Source: Thalassococcus sp. S3 | Lineage (GTDB): Bacteria; Pseudomonadota; Alphaproteobacteria; Rhodobacterales; Rhodobacteraceae | Length of the DNA: 63,231 nt | NCBI RefSeq assembly: GCF_004216475.1 | Contig: NZ_CP022305.1 | Location: forward strand, 1-63,231 | Direction: 5' to 3' | Shown: in pieces, positions 27,507-36,544 of the stretch | Layout of the letters: the number at the start of each line of letters is the position of its first letter | How positions within the stretch are numbered: the first letter of the stretch is position 1 | Position numbers and translations under genes: made by a program | Notes under the pieces: model-generated | Databases searched by the model: none | What the model saw: only the letters and a program-made list of their open reading frames with translations | What the model was told of the DNA's origin: nothing

Positions 27507-28073
27507 ATGGACATCACTGAAACCGCTTTGCCTGGGGTCTTTGTGCTGACGCCCCGGCGTTTTGGCGACGCCCGCGGGTTTTTTGCCGAGACCTATAATC
27601 GCCGCACCCTGACCGGCCTGGGAATCACGACGGAGTTCGTGCAGGACAATCATTCGCTGTCCGCCGAGGCCGGCACCATCCGCGGGCTGCATTTTCAGGC
27701 CCCGCCCGCCGCCCAGGCCAAGCTGGTACGCTGCGGGCGCGGGGCGCTTTGGGACGTGGCCGTCGATATCCGGCGCGGCAGCCCGGCCTATGGCCGCTGG
27801 ATCGGGGTCGAGCTGAGCGCCGAGAACGGGCGCCAGCTTCTCGTCCCGGCCGGCTGCGCGCATGGGTTCGTCACCCGCGCGCCTGAGACGGAGATCGTCT
27901 ATAAATGCTCTGACTATTACGCGCCCGACACCGAAGGCGCCATCGTCTGGAACGATCCCGATCTGGGGATCGACTGGGAGCTGGGAGACCGGGCGCCCAT
28001 CCTGTCGGAGAAAGACGCAGCCGCCCCGCGCCTGGCCACCTTCGACACGCCGTTCACATGGGCCGCGCCATGA
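27507..28073 (+). CDS. rmlC: dTDP-4-dehydrorhamnose 3,5-epimerase
   Basis: A 188-aa cupin epimerase, third step of dTDP-L-rhamnose synthesis. Family blocks are [18 protein letters not shown], the catalytic His motif [24 protein letters not shown] and the YKCSDYYAP region. Family homology begins at ATG 27507; an in-frame ATG at 27423 with GGAGGGG upstream would add 28 residues and cannot be excluded. The stop overlaps the rmlB start (ATGA at 28070-28073). Heads rmlC-B-D-A. Confidence 0.93.
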   Translation: MDITETALPGVFVLTPRRFGDARGFFAETYNRRTLTGLGITTEFVQDNHSLSAEAGTIRGLHFQAPPAAQAKLVRCGRGALWDVAVDIRRGSPAYGRWIGVELSAENGRQLLVPAGCAHGFVTRAPETEIVYKCSDYYAPDTEGAIVWNDPDLGIDWELGDRAPILSEKDAAAPRLATFDTPFTWAAP

Positions 28074-29119
28074 AGCTGCTGGTGACCGGAGGGGCGGGGT
28101 TCATCGGATCGGCCGTGGTCCGCCAGGCCATTGCCGCGGGCCATGACGTGATCAACCTCGATGCGCTGACCTATGCGGCCTGTCTGGAAAACGTGGCCGG
28201 CGTGGCGGATCATCCGCGATATCATTTCGAAAGGGCCGATATCCGGGACCGGGCCGCTCTGGACCGGATCCTGGCGCAGCACCGGCCCGATGCGGTGATG
28301 CATCTGGCGGCGGAATCCCATGTGGACCGCTCCATAGACGGGCCCGGCACCTTCATCGAAACCAACGTGCTGGGCACCTTCCATCTGCTCGAAGCCGCGC
28401 GGGCCTATTGGACGGGGCAGGGCCGGCCCGGGGCGTTCCGCTTCCATCACATCTCCACCGACGAGGTCTTCGGCTCCCTGGGCCCCGATCCCAAGACGGA
28501 CGGGCAATTCACCGAGAGCACGCCATATGATCCACGCTCTCCCTATTCGGCATCGAAGGCCGGGTCGGATCATCTGGTGCGGGCCTGGCACGAAACCTAC
28601 GGCCTGCCCGTCGTGCTGACCAATTGCTCGAACAATTACGGCCCCTATCACTTTCCTGAAAAGCTGATCCCCGTGGTGATCCTGAATGCGATTTCCGGTC
28701 AGCCGATCCCGGTCTATGGCGTGGGAGAGAATGTGCGCGACTGGCTTTATGTCGAAGATCACGCCGACGCGCTGCTGACCGTGATCGGCCGGGGGCAGGT
28801 GGGGCGCAGCTACAATATCGGCGGTGAAAACGAGGTGCGCAATATCGACCTGGTGCGGATGATCTGCGCGATCCTCGACCGGGTGCGCCCGCAAGACCGG
28901 CCCTATGCCGACCAGATCGCATTCGTCACCGACCGCCCCGGCCACGATCTGCGATACGCGATTGAGCCCACCCGCATCCGGGAGGAGCTGGGCTGGCGGC
29001 CTTCGGTCACCCTGCAGGACGGGCTTGAGCGGACCGTGACCTGGTATCTGGCCAACGAGGATTGGTGGCAGCCGCTTCTGAACCGGCAGGGCGTGGGCCA
29101 GCGTCTGGGCACGGGCTGA
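28070..29119 (+). CDS. rmlB: dTDP-glucose 4,6-dehydratase
   Basis: A 349-aa SDR enzyme, second step of dTDP-L-rhamnose synthesis. It begins [17 protein letters not shown], has [10 protein letters not shown] and the catalytic [15 protein letters not shown], then [18 protein letters not shown] and [13 protein letters not shown], all RmlB hallmarks. The start at 28070 overlaps rmlC by 4 bp. Cytoplasmic; acts on the product of RmlA. Confidence 0.96.
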   Translation: MKLLVTGGAGFIGSAVVRQAIAAGHDVINLDALTYAACLENVAGVADHPRYHFERADIRDRAALDRILAQHRPDAVMHLAAESHVDRSIDGPGTFIETNVLGTFHLLEAARAYWTGQGRPGAFRFHHISTDEVFGSLGPDPKTDGQFTESTPYDPRSPYSASKAGSDHLVRAWHETYGLPVVLTNCSNNYGPYHFPEKLIPVVILNAISGQPIPVYGVGENVRDWLYVEDHADALLTVIGRGQVGRSYNIGGENEVRNIDLVRMICAILDRVRPQDRPYADQIAFVTDRPGHDLRYAIEPTRIREELGWRPSVTLQDGLERTVTWYLANEDWWQPLLNRQGVGQRLGTG

Positions 29120-29157
29120 GGGACGGGGATGGCAAACAGATCCTCCGTATCAGAGCC

Positions 29158-30027
29158 ATGAAAGCGCTTGTCTTCGGACAGACCGGGCAGGTGGCCCTGG
29201 AACTGGCCCGCCGCTGCCCCGCGGATGTCGAGGCCGTCTTTCTCGACCGGGCCGCCGCCGATCTGAGCGATCCGGCGCAATGCGCGGAGATCGTCGCGAC
29301 CTGCGAGGCCGATGTCATCCTCAACGCAGCCGCCTATACCGCCGTGGACCGGGCCGAGGAGGAAGAGGCGCAGGCCCTCTGCGTCAACGGCACCAGCCCC
29401 ACCGCGATGGCCGAGGCGGCGGCAAGGCGCGGTCTTCCGCTTTTGCATGTCTCGACCGATTATGTCTTCGATGGCAGCGGCACCATGCCCTGGCACCCCG
29501 ATCAGCCCCTCTCCCCGCTCAACGCCTATGGGCGGTCCAAAGCAGCGGGGGAGGCCGGGCTGCGCCGGGCCGGCGGACGGGCCGCGATCCTGCGCACCTC
29601 CTGGGTGTTTTCCGCCTATGGGGCGAATTTCGTGAAAACCATGCTGCGCCTGGCCAAAACACGCGATGTGCTGTCGGTCGTCGACGACCAGATCGGCGGG
29701 CCGACCGCCGCCGGCGACATCGCCGATACCTTGTGGCGCATGGCCGCCGGATATGTCGCAAACCCGGACAGGCCCGGCGGGATCTACCATTTCTCCGGCG
29801 CCCCGGATGTCAGCTGGGCCGCCTTCGCGCGGGAGATCTTTGCCCAGGTCGGGTGCGAAACCGTGGTACAAGGGATCCCCGGCGCCGATTATCCCACCGC
29901 CGCGGCCCGGCCCGGCAATTCCCGGCTGGACTGCACCGGCCTGGCGGCGGATTTCGGCATCGCGCGGCCCGATTGGCGCCGTAGCCTGACACATGTTCTG
30001 AACGATTTACGGGGAGGCATGACATGA
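29158..30027 (+). CDS. rmlD: dTDP-4-dehydrorhamnose reductase
   Basis: A 289-aa SDR enzyme, last step of dTDP-L-rhamnose synthesis. MKALVFGQTGQVALEL is the Rossmann start; VSTDYVFDGSG, YGRSKAAGE (catalytic Tyr/Lys) and LRTSWVFSAYGANFVKTML are RmlD signatures. The reading frame is open upstream to 29062, but ATG 29158 is where homology starts, 38 bp after rmlB. Its stop overlaps rmlA (ATGA at 30024-30027). Confidence 0.95.
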   Translation: MKALVFGQTGQVALELARRCPADVEAVFLDRAAADLSDPAQCAEIVATCEADVILNAAAYTAVDRAEEEEAQALCVNGTSPTAMAEAAARRGLPLLHVSTDYVFDGSGTMPWHPDQPLSPLNAYGRSKAAGEAGLRRAGGRAAILRTSWVFSAYGANFVKTMLRLAKTRDVLSVVDDQIGGPTAAGDIADTLWRMAAGYVANPDRPGGIYHFSGAPDVSWAAFAREIFAQVGCETVVQGIPGADYPTAAARPGNSRLDCTGLAADFGIARPDWRRSLTHVLNDLRGGMT

Positions 30028-30899
30028 CCCAGCGCAAGGGCATCATCCTGGCCGGAGGCTCCGGCACCCGGCTTTATCCGATCACCCGCGGCCTGTCGAA
30101 ACAGCTTTTGCCGATCTACGACAAGCCGATGATCTATTACCCGCTCAGCGTGCTGATGCTGGCCCGGATCCGCGACATCGCGATCATCACCACACCCGAA
30201 GACCAGGATCAGTTCCGCCGTCTTCTGGGCGATGGCAGCCAATGGGGCCTGTCTTTTGAGTATATCACCCAGGCCTCGCCGGATGGCCTGGCCCAGGCCT
30301 ATCTGCTGGCGGAGGCATTTCTGGACGGGGCGCCCTCGGCCATGGTTCTGGGGGACAACATCTTCTTCGGTCATGGCCTGCCCCTGCTTCTGGACGCCGC
30401 CGACAAACAGCCCCGGGGCGGAACCGTCTTTGGCTATCAGGTGCGCGATCCCGAACGCTATGGCGTTCTGGGCTTTGATGCGGCGGGACAGGTCCGGTCG
30501 ATCATCGAAAAACCCCAGACGCCCGCATCGAATTACGCCGTCACCGGGCTTTACTTCCTCGATGGCAGCGCCCCCGAACGCGCGCGGGCCGTGGCACCCT
30601 CGGACCGGGGCGAGCTTGAGATCACATCCCTTCTCGAGATGTATCTCGGTGAGGGTCTTTTGCAGGTGGAACGGATGGGGCGCGGCTATGCCTGGCTCGA
30701 TACCGGCACCCATGCCAGCCTGCTGGATGCGGGCAATTTCGTGCGCACCCTGCAAGAGCGCCAAGGTCTGCAGACAGGCTGCCCCGAAGAGATCGCCTTT
30801 CAGCAGGGCTGGATCGGGGCCGAGGATCTGCGCCGGATCGCCGACGGGCTGCGCGACGGGGAGTACCGCAACTACCTGCAGCGATTGCTGCAGGCCTGA
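30024..30899 (+). CDS. rmlA: Glucose-1-phosphate thymidylyltransferase
   Basis: A 291-aa enzyme of usual length, first step of dTDP-L-rhamnose synthesis (glucose-1-P + dTTP). GIILAGGSGTRLYPITRGLSK is the nucleotidyltransferase signature; SKQLLPIYDKPMIYYPLS, LGDNIFFGHG and EKPQTPASNYAVTGLYF follow. Last gene of the operon; it converges on a small gene 8 bp away, and an 8-bp perfect hairpin lies within its last codons. Confidence 0.96.
   Translation: MTQRKGIILAGGSGTRLYPITRGLSKQLLPIYDKPMIYYPLSVLMLARIRDIAIITTPEDQDQFRRLLGDGSQWGLSFEYITQASPDGLAQAYLLAEAFLDGAPSAMVLGDNIFFGHGLPLLLDAADKQPRGGTVFGYQVRDPERYGVLGFDAAGQVRSIIEKPQTPASNYAVTGLYFLDGSAPERARAVAPSDRGELEITSLLEMYLGEGLLQVERMGRGYAWLDTGTHASLLDAGNFVRTLQERQGLQTGCPEEIAFQQGWIGAEDLRRIADGLRDGEYRNYLQRLLQA
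30875..30894. terminator. Hairpin at the 3' end of rmlA
   Basis: CCTGCAGC and GCTGCAGG make an 8-bp perfect stem with a GATT loop inside the last codons of rmlA. No U-run follows. With convergent genes only 8 bp apart this is the only structure able to limit read-through. Confidence 0.35.
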
Positions 30900-30907
30900 A
30901 GGTTCAA

Positions 30908-31252
30908 TCAGCAGCCGCGTGAGGAAAAGGCGAGGCCCAGAGCCGAATACCGCTCATGCGTGTCGCGGTCGGGGAAGGGCAGCCGGTTGACCGATCCCGG
31001 CGGCAACGGCCGGCCCGTGTCGGGAAAGGCCGCCTCGTCCTGTGGCGTGATCAAGGCTTCCAGCTGGCGCAGCTCTTCGGCGATTTCCGCACACGTCATA
31101 TCGGCGATCTCTTTTTTCGGACGCTCCGAACTGGCCATGGTGACGGTCTCCTGGGCGGATTGACTGTTCTGATGGGCTTGCGGGCGGGGCGATATCTCCT
31201 GACAGGCGCCGCCCAAAAGCAAACACACCATGCAAAGCGCTGCCGTTTTCAT
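30908..31252 (-). CDS. Small putative lipoprotein
   Basis: A 114-aa protein with the N-terminus MKTAALCMVCLLLGGAC, a short hydrophobic signal ending in a Cys at residue 17 (lipobox-like, though Gly at -3 is not ideal). The rest is charged, with a helical segment EIADMTCAEIAEELRQLEAL and a C-terminal Arg/Asp-rich part. No family recognised. It converges on rmlA and diverges from the coiled-coil gene at 31653. Could be an envelope partner of polysaccharide export, but nothing proves it. Confidence 0.6.
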   Translation of the reverse strand: MKTAALCMVCLLLGGACQEISPRPQAHQNSQSAQETVTMASSERPKKEIADMTCAEIAEELRQLEALITPQDEAAFPDTGRPLPPGSVNRLPFPDRDTHERYSALGLAFSSRGC

Positions 31253-31652
31253 ACCCTGACCCTACCGTTCAAACCAAATTGTCTGTCTGTTTAGGTCAGA
31301 TTGCCCGACCCGCAAAGAGGGCGAAATGATCGACCGCATTTTCGTGTAGAATGAAGATTATGGTAAAAATTGACGATCTCTCTTCGAAAGCTGATGAAAA
31401 ACCCGGATGCCGAAAGCCGGGAAATCGCGGTTGCATTGGCCAATATTGCATCACCTCCCGCCAGATCGTAAAGCTGCGTCACTTTTCCAGGATGCAGGGT
31501 GTTCTCTTTGCTGGTTGCCGCGTCTATAACGAACCGTGTTCGTTTGATTTTAAGGTGGCGTAGATGATCCCCGTCATCTCTTGTTTGTTGATTGCCCAGG
31601 TCCGCGTCACCACAGAAATTACCAGGTCCAGACCTTCAACACCCGGGTGACA
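31253..31652. other. 400-bp intergenic region with no convincing gene
   Basis: This divergent region separates the small lipoprotein gene (minus) and the coiled-coil gene (plus). Its base composition is more AT-rich than its neighbours. Short open frames on both strands have unusual composition and no clear ribosome sites. It should hold promoters for both directions, but I cannot identify them with confidence. Confidence 0.5.
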
Positions 31653-32273
31653 ATGGCCGTCTTTGCTAAGAAAAATAGAACAAAATCAAAGCGTCAGACC
31701 GAGGATCTGACGCGTTTCGAGGAACTGGCCAAATTGCAGCAGGTCATCCTTGAACAAAAAGCCGAAATCATGCGCCTGTCGGCCCAGCAGGCCAGTACGG
31801 CGACCGATACCGAACTTGAAACGCTGCGCAGCACGCTGGAAGACAGCCGCGCCAAAGTGGCCGCTTTGAAAGAAGCGCAGGACGTGCTCCGCGACGCCGT
31901 TATCGAGAAGGAACGCCAGCGCTTTTCGCTGGAAATGGAGGTGCAGACCCTTCTGAGCGAGCGGGAGCGCCGGCAATGGATGCGGATGCATCCGGACGAA
32001 TCGCGCTCTCCCGAAGAGCTGTTCAAGGAAGTGACCGAGCTGACCGTCCTGCTTCAGGATCAGGAGATCGAACTGAACCGGCGCGACCGCGAGATCGGGC
32101 GCCTCAAGCATGACATGTCCGCTCCGGCCAGCCTGGACAGCACGCAGGTCATGCGGCTGATCGAACCGCTGATCCTGGAATACCGCGCCCTGACCAGCCA
32201 GCTCATGGCCGAGCGTGACCGGGCTCTGCTCCAGATAAGCGCCGTTGCGGATATTCCCCAAAATCAAGACTGA
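31653..32273 (+). CDS. Coiled-coil protein of unknown function
   Basis: A 206-aa soluble, highly charged protein. A basic N-terminus (MAVFAKKNRTKSKRQ) is followed by a long predicted coiled coil (about residues 18-165, for example LAKLQQVILEQKAEIMRL and VLLQDQEIELNRRDREIGRL). No signal peptide or membrane segment. ATG 31653 is preferred over 31581, whose first 24 codons look non-coding. It heads a tight run of genes: 9 bp before the next sulfotransferase-like gene. A scaffold for glycosyl/sulfotransferases is conceivable but unproven. Confidence 0.65.
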   Translation: MAVFAKKNRTKSKRQTEDLTRFEELAKLQQVILEQKAEIMRLSAQQASTATDTELETLRSTLEDSRAKVAALKEAQDVLRDAVIEKERQRFSLEMEVQTLLSERERRQWMRMHPDESRSPEELFKEVTELTVLLQDQEIELNRRDREIGRLKHDMSAPASLDSTQVMRLIEPLILEYRALTSQLMAERDRALLQISAVADIPQNQD

Positions 32274-32282
32274 TCCGATTTC

Positions 32283-32999
32283 ATGACCTCTCTGAGTTTA
32301 GAACATATACAGGCGCCGCGTTATGCCGCCCTGGCCCGGCCGACGCTGGGTTATGTCTTTCTGATCAGCTGCGGGCTGACCGGAGACCTGGTGCTTCAGC
32401 AGCTTCTCAACCGCCTGTCGGGGGTTTGTATCCGTGGCGAGAACGATGGCCTTCTGACACAGCTTGTCGAAGGATGGAGCGCCGAAGCGCAGTCGCGTCA
32501 GGCCCGCCTGGCAGCGCTTTTGCCGGATCAGGCCAAGACCCTTGGCCAGGAGCTGCACGCCTCCGATGCGCTGGGGCGCGAATTGGCGGAAAGCTTTGCC
32601 GCCAGCGTCCTGGCACCGCCCGAAGGCACGCGGCTCTGCGGATTTCGGGAAATCCGCTATCTGGCCCCGGACCTGGATCTGGAAAGCCATATCGCATTTC
32701 TGCAGGCCTTCTTTCCGCAGGCGCGGTTCGTGTTCTGCCTGCGGGATCCGGAAAAGACCGCCCGGACCGGCTGGTGGGCCAACCACCGCCCGGAAGACCT
32801 GGTCCCGAAACTGGCCGCCGCGCAGGCCCGCTTTGCCGATTGCGCCCGGCGCCGGCCTGATCGCAGCATCCTGATCGACTATGATGCGTACCGGGCAGAG
32901 GCCGCCGCGCTGCGCCCGCTCCACGACCTTCTGGGCCTGCCCTTCGACGCAGCAGAGCTGGGCGCCTGGCTGGCCGACCACGCACCGGAGGATCTCTGA
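32283..32999 (+). CDS. Sulfotransferase-like protein
   Basis: A 238-aa protein. The N-terminal FLISCGLTGDLVLQQLL occupies the PAPS-loop position but lacks the usual Lys/Arg. The 3'-phosphate region is well kept: LCGFREIRYL, then FLQAFFPQARFVFCLRDPEKTART (Arg at about 154). This fits NodH/Sulfotransfer_3-type enzymes. Its stop and the next start share one base (TGATG at 32997-33001). Sulfation of a saccharide is inferred; catalytic competence is uncertain. Confidence 0.65.
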   Translation: MTSLSLEHIQAPRYAALARPTLGYVFLISCGLTGDLVLQQLLNRLSGVCIRGENDGLLTQLVEGWSAEAQSRQARLAALLPDQAKTLGQELHASDALGRELAESFAASVLAPPEGTRLCGFREIRYLAPDLDLESHIAFLQAFFPQARFVFCLRDPEKTARTGWWANHRPEDLVPKLAAAQARFADCARRRPDRSILIDYDAYRAEAAALRPLHDLLGLPFDAAELGAWLADHAPEDL

Positions 33000-33655
33000 T
33001 GAACGCCCAGCCGGGATCCGCCCCCCTGCCCGTCCCGCCGGCCGCCACCCGGCCCGGACTGGTTCTGATACATGACGGCATCGATCCGGCCGTCTTGCAC
33101 AACGCGGCGGCAGAGGCCGGCGATGTGGCCCTGTTACCCCTCAACCGGGCCTTTCTGAAAGCCTTGCAACAGACCTGGTCCGCCCTGTGCGGCGAGGGCG
33201 CATTGCAGGGCCACCGTACGGGGATCGGATCAGACGATAACCCCGGCCACCCCTGGTACGGTGTGACCGAGATGGAGCCGGACCACTTCGTCACCGGCTG
33301 CAACCGGATCCTGACCCGTCACCTGCTGCCACAGGCGCCGACGGCCTGGCAACTGGGTCTGCTCGATCAGCCCTTCTGGTCGGAGGCGGATGCGATCGGT
33401 TTCGCGGATTTCATCCTGTCGATCTGCCCCGATATCCGGCTGGTGGCCGCCATCGCCCCGGTCGAGGAGGCCGCCCAGAGGTTCGCGGCACGGAATGACT
33501 GGGATCTGGATGTCGCCAAAACAACCGTTCTCTCGCTTCAGGATCATGCACGCGCCCTTTTCGCCGCGCATCCCGATCATGTGCGGCTTCTCGATCTGGG
33601 CAGCGACCAACCGCTTTCCCAGGGGCTCGCGGATATTCTGGGAGAGGCGTCATGA
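32999..33655 (+). CDS. Degenerate sulfotransferase-like or hypothetical protein
   Basis: A 218-aa protein translationally coupled to both neighbours (TGATG upstream, ATGA downstream at 33652-33655). Its middle (GVTEMEPDHF, then FADFILSICPDIRLVAAIAPVEEAAQRF) parallels the GFRE...FLQ..FP..RFVFCLRDP layout of the preceding protein, but the Arg of the 3'-phosphate site is missing and no PAPS loop is visible. It may be a non-catalytic partner. The assignment to the superfamily is tentative. Confidence 0.5.
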   Translation: MNAQPGSAPLPVPPAATRPGLVLIHDGIDPAVLHNAAAEAGDVALLPLNRAFLKALQQTWSALCGEGALQGHRTGIGSDDNPGHPWYGVTEMEPDHFVTGCNRILTRHLLPQAPTAWQLGLLDQPFWSEADAIGFADFILSICPDIRLVAAIAPVEEAAQRFAARNDWDLDVAKTTVLSLQDHARALFAAHPDHVRLLDLGSDQPLSQGLADILGEAS

Positions 33656-35676
33656 CCGAGTTGCGCACGCTCGACATTATCGAAAACACCCTGGGGTTCG
33701 ATGCGGACTGGTACAGCCACACCTTCCCCGATGCCGCGATCCTGGGCATGGATGCGCGCCGGCATTACGCCGCCTTCGGCTATTTTCTGGGCCGCGGCAT
33801 TTCGGCCAGTATCGCGGATCTGTCGAACCAGCCGGCGGTGATGACCGCCCTGTCCCGGCGCCCGCGGATCTCTTACTGCACGCCGATCATGAACCGCCCC
33901 GACGATATCCGCGGCACGCTGCAGGCCAATCTTGACGCCAACCGCCCCCTTTCGGATCTGGTCGAGTTCATCATCGTCTTCATGGACAACGACACCGAAA
34001 CCCATGATTGGGTGCGCGCCACCTTCCCGGACGAGATCGCGTCGGGCTATCTGCGCCTGGTGGTGGAGCCGCCGCTTGATGGCTGGCATTTCGGCAAGGC
34101 CAAGAACCGGCACCGGAATTATGCGATCGGCAGCCTTTATTCTTCGGTCGATGGCGACAATTTCGTCACGCTGGAGGAAACCCAGCAGCTTCTGGAGCTG
34201 ATGGACGCCTATCCGGACGGGTTCCTCTTTCACCATTTCACCGGGAATTGGGGCGACGGATCGAGCGGCCGGATTACGGTGCCGATGGAGATCTATCGCC
34301 GGATTGGCTATGACGAGAACTTCATGCCGCGCCAGTTCGACGAGATGGATGTGTTGCTGAGCGCCATGATCGCCCATCCCGAAATGCCGCTGATCCGGCT
34401 GGAGGGCAAGAACCACGGTTTCGGATCCAAGCGGTCCAAGGAATTCTTCCAGACCGCCAAGGTCCGCAACCCGATTGTCGATATCGGGCCCGTCGAACGG
34501 CAATTGCCGCTCAATCCCAAGACCGAAGGCTATGTCCAGGACGATCATTCGATGGAGGCGATGACCGCTTTCAACCAGGGCGTGAGCTTTCTCAAGAACG
34601 CCCGCAACGCCAAGCAGCGCAACCAGTATCTGCGCCTGGCGATCGAAGGACGGCACAAGGTGGTCGATACCGTGCCGCGGGAAAAGATCCTCGGCACACT
34701 CTTTCACAGCACCGGCTATCCCGATCCGGCCAGCCTGGAGATCGGGCCCGACGATGTCTGCGTCTTCAGCTGCATGAAGAATGACGAAAACTTCCTGGTG
34801 CCCTTCTACGAACATTACAAGGCACTTGGCATAAAGCATTTCTTCATCGTCGATGACGGGTCCGACATTCCGATCTCCGAAAGCCTGCCGCACCCGGACG
34901 TGCATGTGCTGCGCCCCAAGGTGGGCTCGTTCCTCACCGCCAAGGGCATGTGGATGGAAGGCATGATGAAGGGGTATCTGCAGGAAGGCCAATGGGCCCT
35001 GACGCTGGATGCCGACGAATTCATGGATCTGCCGGCCGGATATGACAGCTTCCCGGATCTGACCCGGGTCCTGCGCGCCCGGGGTCAGGAGACGATGCCG
35101 GCCCTTCTGATCGATCTGGTGCCCGACCCGAATGTAAGCCCCGAAGCGCTGGAGCGCGTGGAAACAGACTTTCTCGATGTCTTTTCGCATCATGTCTGGA
35201 TCGACACGCCCATCGACGACACCTATCGGGACTTCGATCCGATCCGCTGGGGATTTGGGCCGTTCGCGCAGATTTCATGGCAGCTCGACACCCGCTATCA
35301 TGCGTTCCAGACCCTCGACAGCCTGCGCAAGATCCCCCTGATCCAGTGGCGGACCGGACGGCATATCAACCAGGGGTTCCACACGCTGCATTACAGCGAC
35401 GACACGCCCAATCCCGGCTCGGAGATCTGGGAGACGGACATGGTCCTGCCGATCCGGCATTTCAAACTGCTCAAACTCTTCTCGACCACGGCCCGGGCGC
35501 GCATGGCCGCCCAGGTGGCCGCGGCCGACACATCGGCCTATCACGCGCGCACAACCGCCAATATCGCCAAGATTTTCGGGGGTGGCGAAGAACAGATGCA
35601 GCGGGTACTTGCCTTGTCCAGCCGGCCTCTGACCGATGATTTGCTCACCAACCTTGACCCACGAACCTTCAAATGA
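33652..35676 (+). CDS. Two-module glycosyltransferase (GT-A + GT92-like)
   Basis: A 674-aa protein. Residues 15-47 (FDADWYSHTFPDAAI...HYAAFGYFLGR) match the D.WY..YPD...HY...G..EGR motif found at the head of many surface polysaccharide transferases. A first GT-A module follows (ISYCTPIMNRPDDI, WHFGKAKNR, SVDGDNF at about 164-170, HHFTGNWGDGSSG). A second, GT92/GT2-like, module has CMKNDENFLVPFYEHYKALG (about 373-392) and LDADEF (about 452). The first module is shared with the 440-aa protein at 42751-44073, and the second resembles the C-terminal modules of the 1376-aa and 1203-aa proteins. Confidence 0.8.
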   Translation: MTELRTLDIIENTLGFDADWYSHTFPDAAILGMDARRHYAAFGYFLGRGISASIADLSNQPAVMTALSRRPRISYCTPIMNRPDDIRGTLQANLDANRPLSDLVEFIIVFMDNDTETHDWVRATFPDEIASGYLRLVVEPPLDGWHFGKAKNRHRNYAIGSLYSSVDGDNFVTLEETQQLLELMDAYPDGFLFHHFTGNWGDGSSGRITVPMEIYRRIGYDENFMPRQFDEMDVLLSAMIAHPEMPLIRLEGKNHGFGSKRSKEFFQTAKVRNPIVDIGPVERQLPLNPKTEGYVQDDHSMEAMTAFNQGVSFLKNARNAKQRNQYLRLAIEGRHKVVDTVPREKILGTLFHSTGYPDPASLEIGPDDVCVFSCMKNDENFLVPFYEHYKALGIKHFFIVDDGSDIPISESLPHPDVHVLRPKVGSFLTAKGMWMEGMMKGYLQEGQWALTLDADEFMDLPAGYDSFPDLTRVLRARGQETMPALLIDLVPDPNVSPEALERVETDFLDVFSHHVWIDTPIDDTYRDFDPIRWGFGPFAQISWQLDTRYHAFQTLDSLRKIPLIQWRTGRHINQGFHTLHYSDDTPNPGSEIWETDMVLPIRHFKLLKLFSTTARARMAAQVAAADTSAYHARTTANIAKIFGGGEEQMQRVLALSSRPLTDDLLTNLDPRTFK

Positions 35677-35716
35677 TCCACTTTCTCAAATTTCAAAGCC
35701 CGGCAGGGAGTCAACA

Positions 35717-36544
35717 ATGACACAAACCCAAAGCACGCCGGTGCCTTTCATCATCTGGACGATGCAACGCACCGGCGGCACAAATCTCAGTCGCAACCTG
35801 CTCGAGATGTCACCGTTTCGTGCGGAACAGGAACCGTTCAACCGTCCGCGTGTCTATGGCCATATCATGCAGGCCTGGGAAAAGGACCGCTTCGGCGACG
35901 AAGACACCAAAAAGGCCGCCGTGGCCAATGTCGAAAAAGCCGTTCATGACATTCTGGCCAAGAACGAGAACATCAAGCATTGCGTGGAAATGGTGCCCTG
36001 GCGCATCAGCTCCAGCCTGGCCAAGGCCTCGGTCGATCAGGATTACAAGAGCCTGTTTCTGATCCGCGAAAACTCGCTGCAGCGGCTGCTGTCGATGGAA
36101 TATGCCCGCCGCACGAAAGTGTGGGGGCCCAGCCATGAAAAACCCGACGAGGCCACGGATCCGGCTTTCGATGCACCGCTCGACATTGATGCCTTGCTGG
36201 AACACGAGACGATGGGGATCACCCGGCTCAACGATTTCTGGAAATCGCTGAAGGCACAGGGTGCCAAACCGCATGTGATTTCGTTCGAGCAGGTCTATGA
36301 AGCCGATTTCGAAACCGCCTGCGCGGCGGTATCGGCAACGACGACCTATCTGGGCTTTGACTGCGGCGACGACCAGATTTCCGAGATGACCAGCAAGATG
36401 CGCGATGTGGGCAACCAGAATACCCGCAACCGCTATGACCGGTTCGACGGGATCGACGATTTGCGCCGCGCGCTCGAGAAATTGCCCGATTATGTCTTTT
36501 TCAAAAGTGACCGCACCGCCATGCTGGAAGGCACCGCATCATGA
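35717..36544 (+). CDS. Sulfotransferase-like protein, RTGGT type
   Basis: A 275-aa protein with PAPS-loop-like MQRTGGTNLSRNLLE (about 16-30) and 3'-phosphate-like LFLIRENSLQRLLSMEYA. It is a paralogue of 8203-8958: E(Q/H)EPFN, NIKHC(V/I)E and WGP blocks are shared. ATG 35717 has GCAGGGAG upstream; frames starting further upstream overlap the previous gene. It overlaps the next sulfotransferase by 4 bp (36541-36544), so both are probably co-translated. Confidence 0.75.
   Translation: MTQTQSTPVPFIIWTMQRTGGTNLSRNLLEMSPFRAEQEPFNRPRVYGHIMQAWEKDRFGDEDTKKAAVANVEKAVHDILAKNENIKHCVEMVPWRISSSLAKASVDQDYKSLFLIRENSLQRLLSMEYARRTKVWGPSHEKPDEATDPAFDAPLDIDALLEHETMGITRLNDFWKSLKAQGAKPHVISFEQVYEADFETACAAVSATTTYLGFDCGDDQISEMTSKMRDVGNQNTRNRYDRFDGIDDLRRALEKLPDYVFFKSDRTAMLEGTAS

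Noticed and set aside
31291..31563. Short open frames on both strands in the 31.3-31.6 kb gap
   Set aside because: They overlap each other on opposite strands, have odd composition and no good ribosome site; more likely a promoter region.
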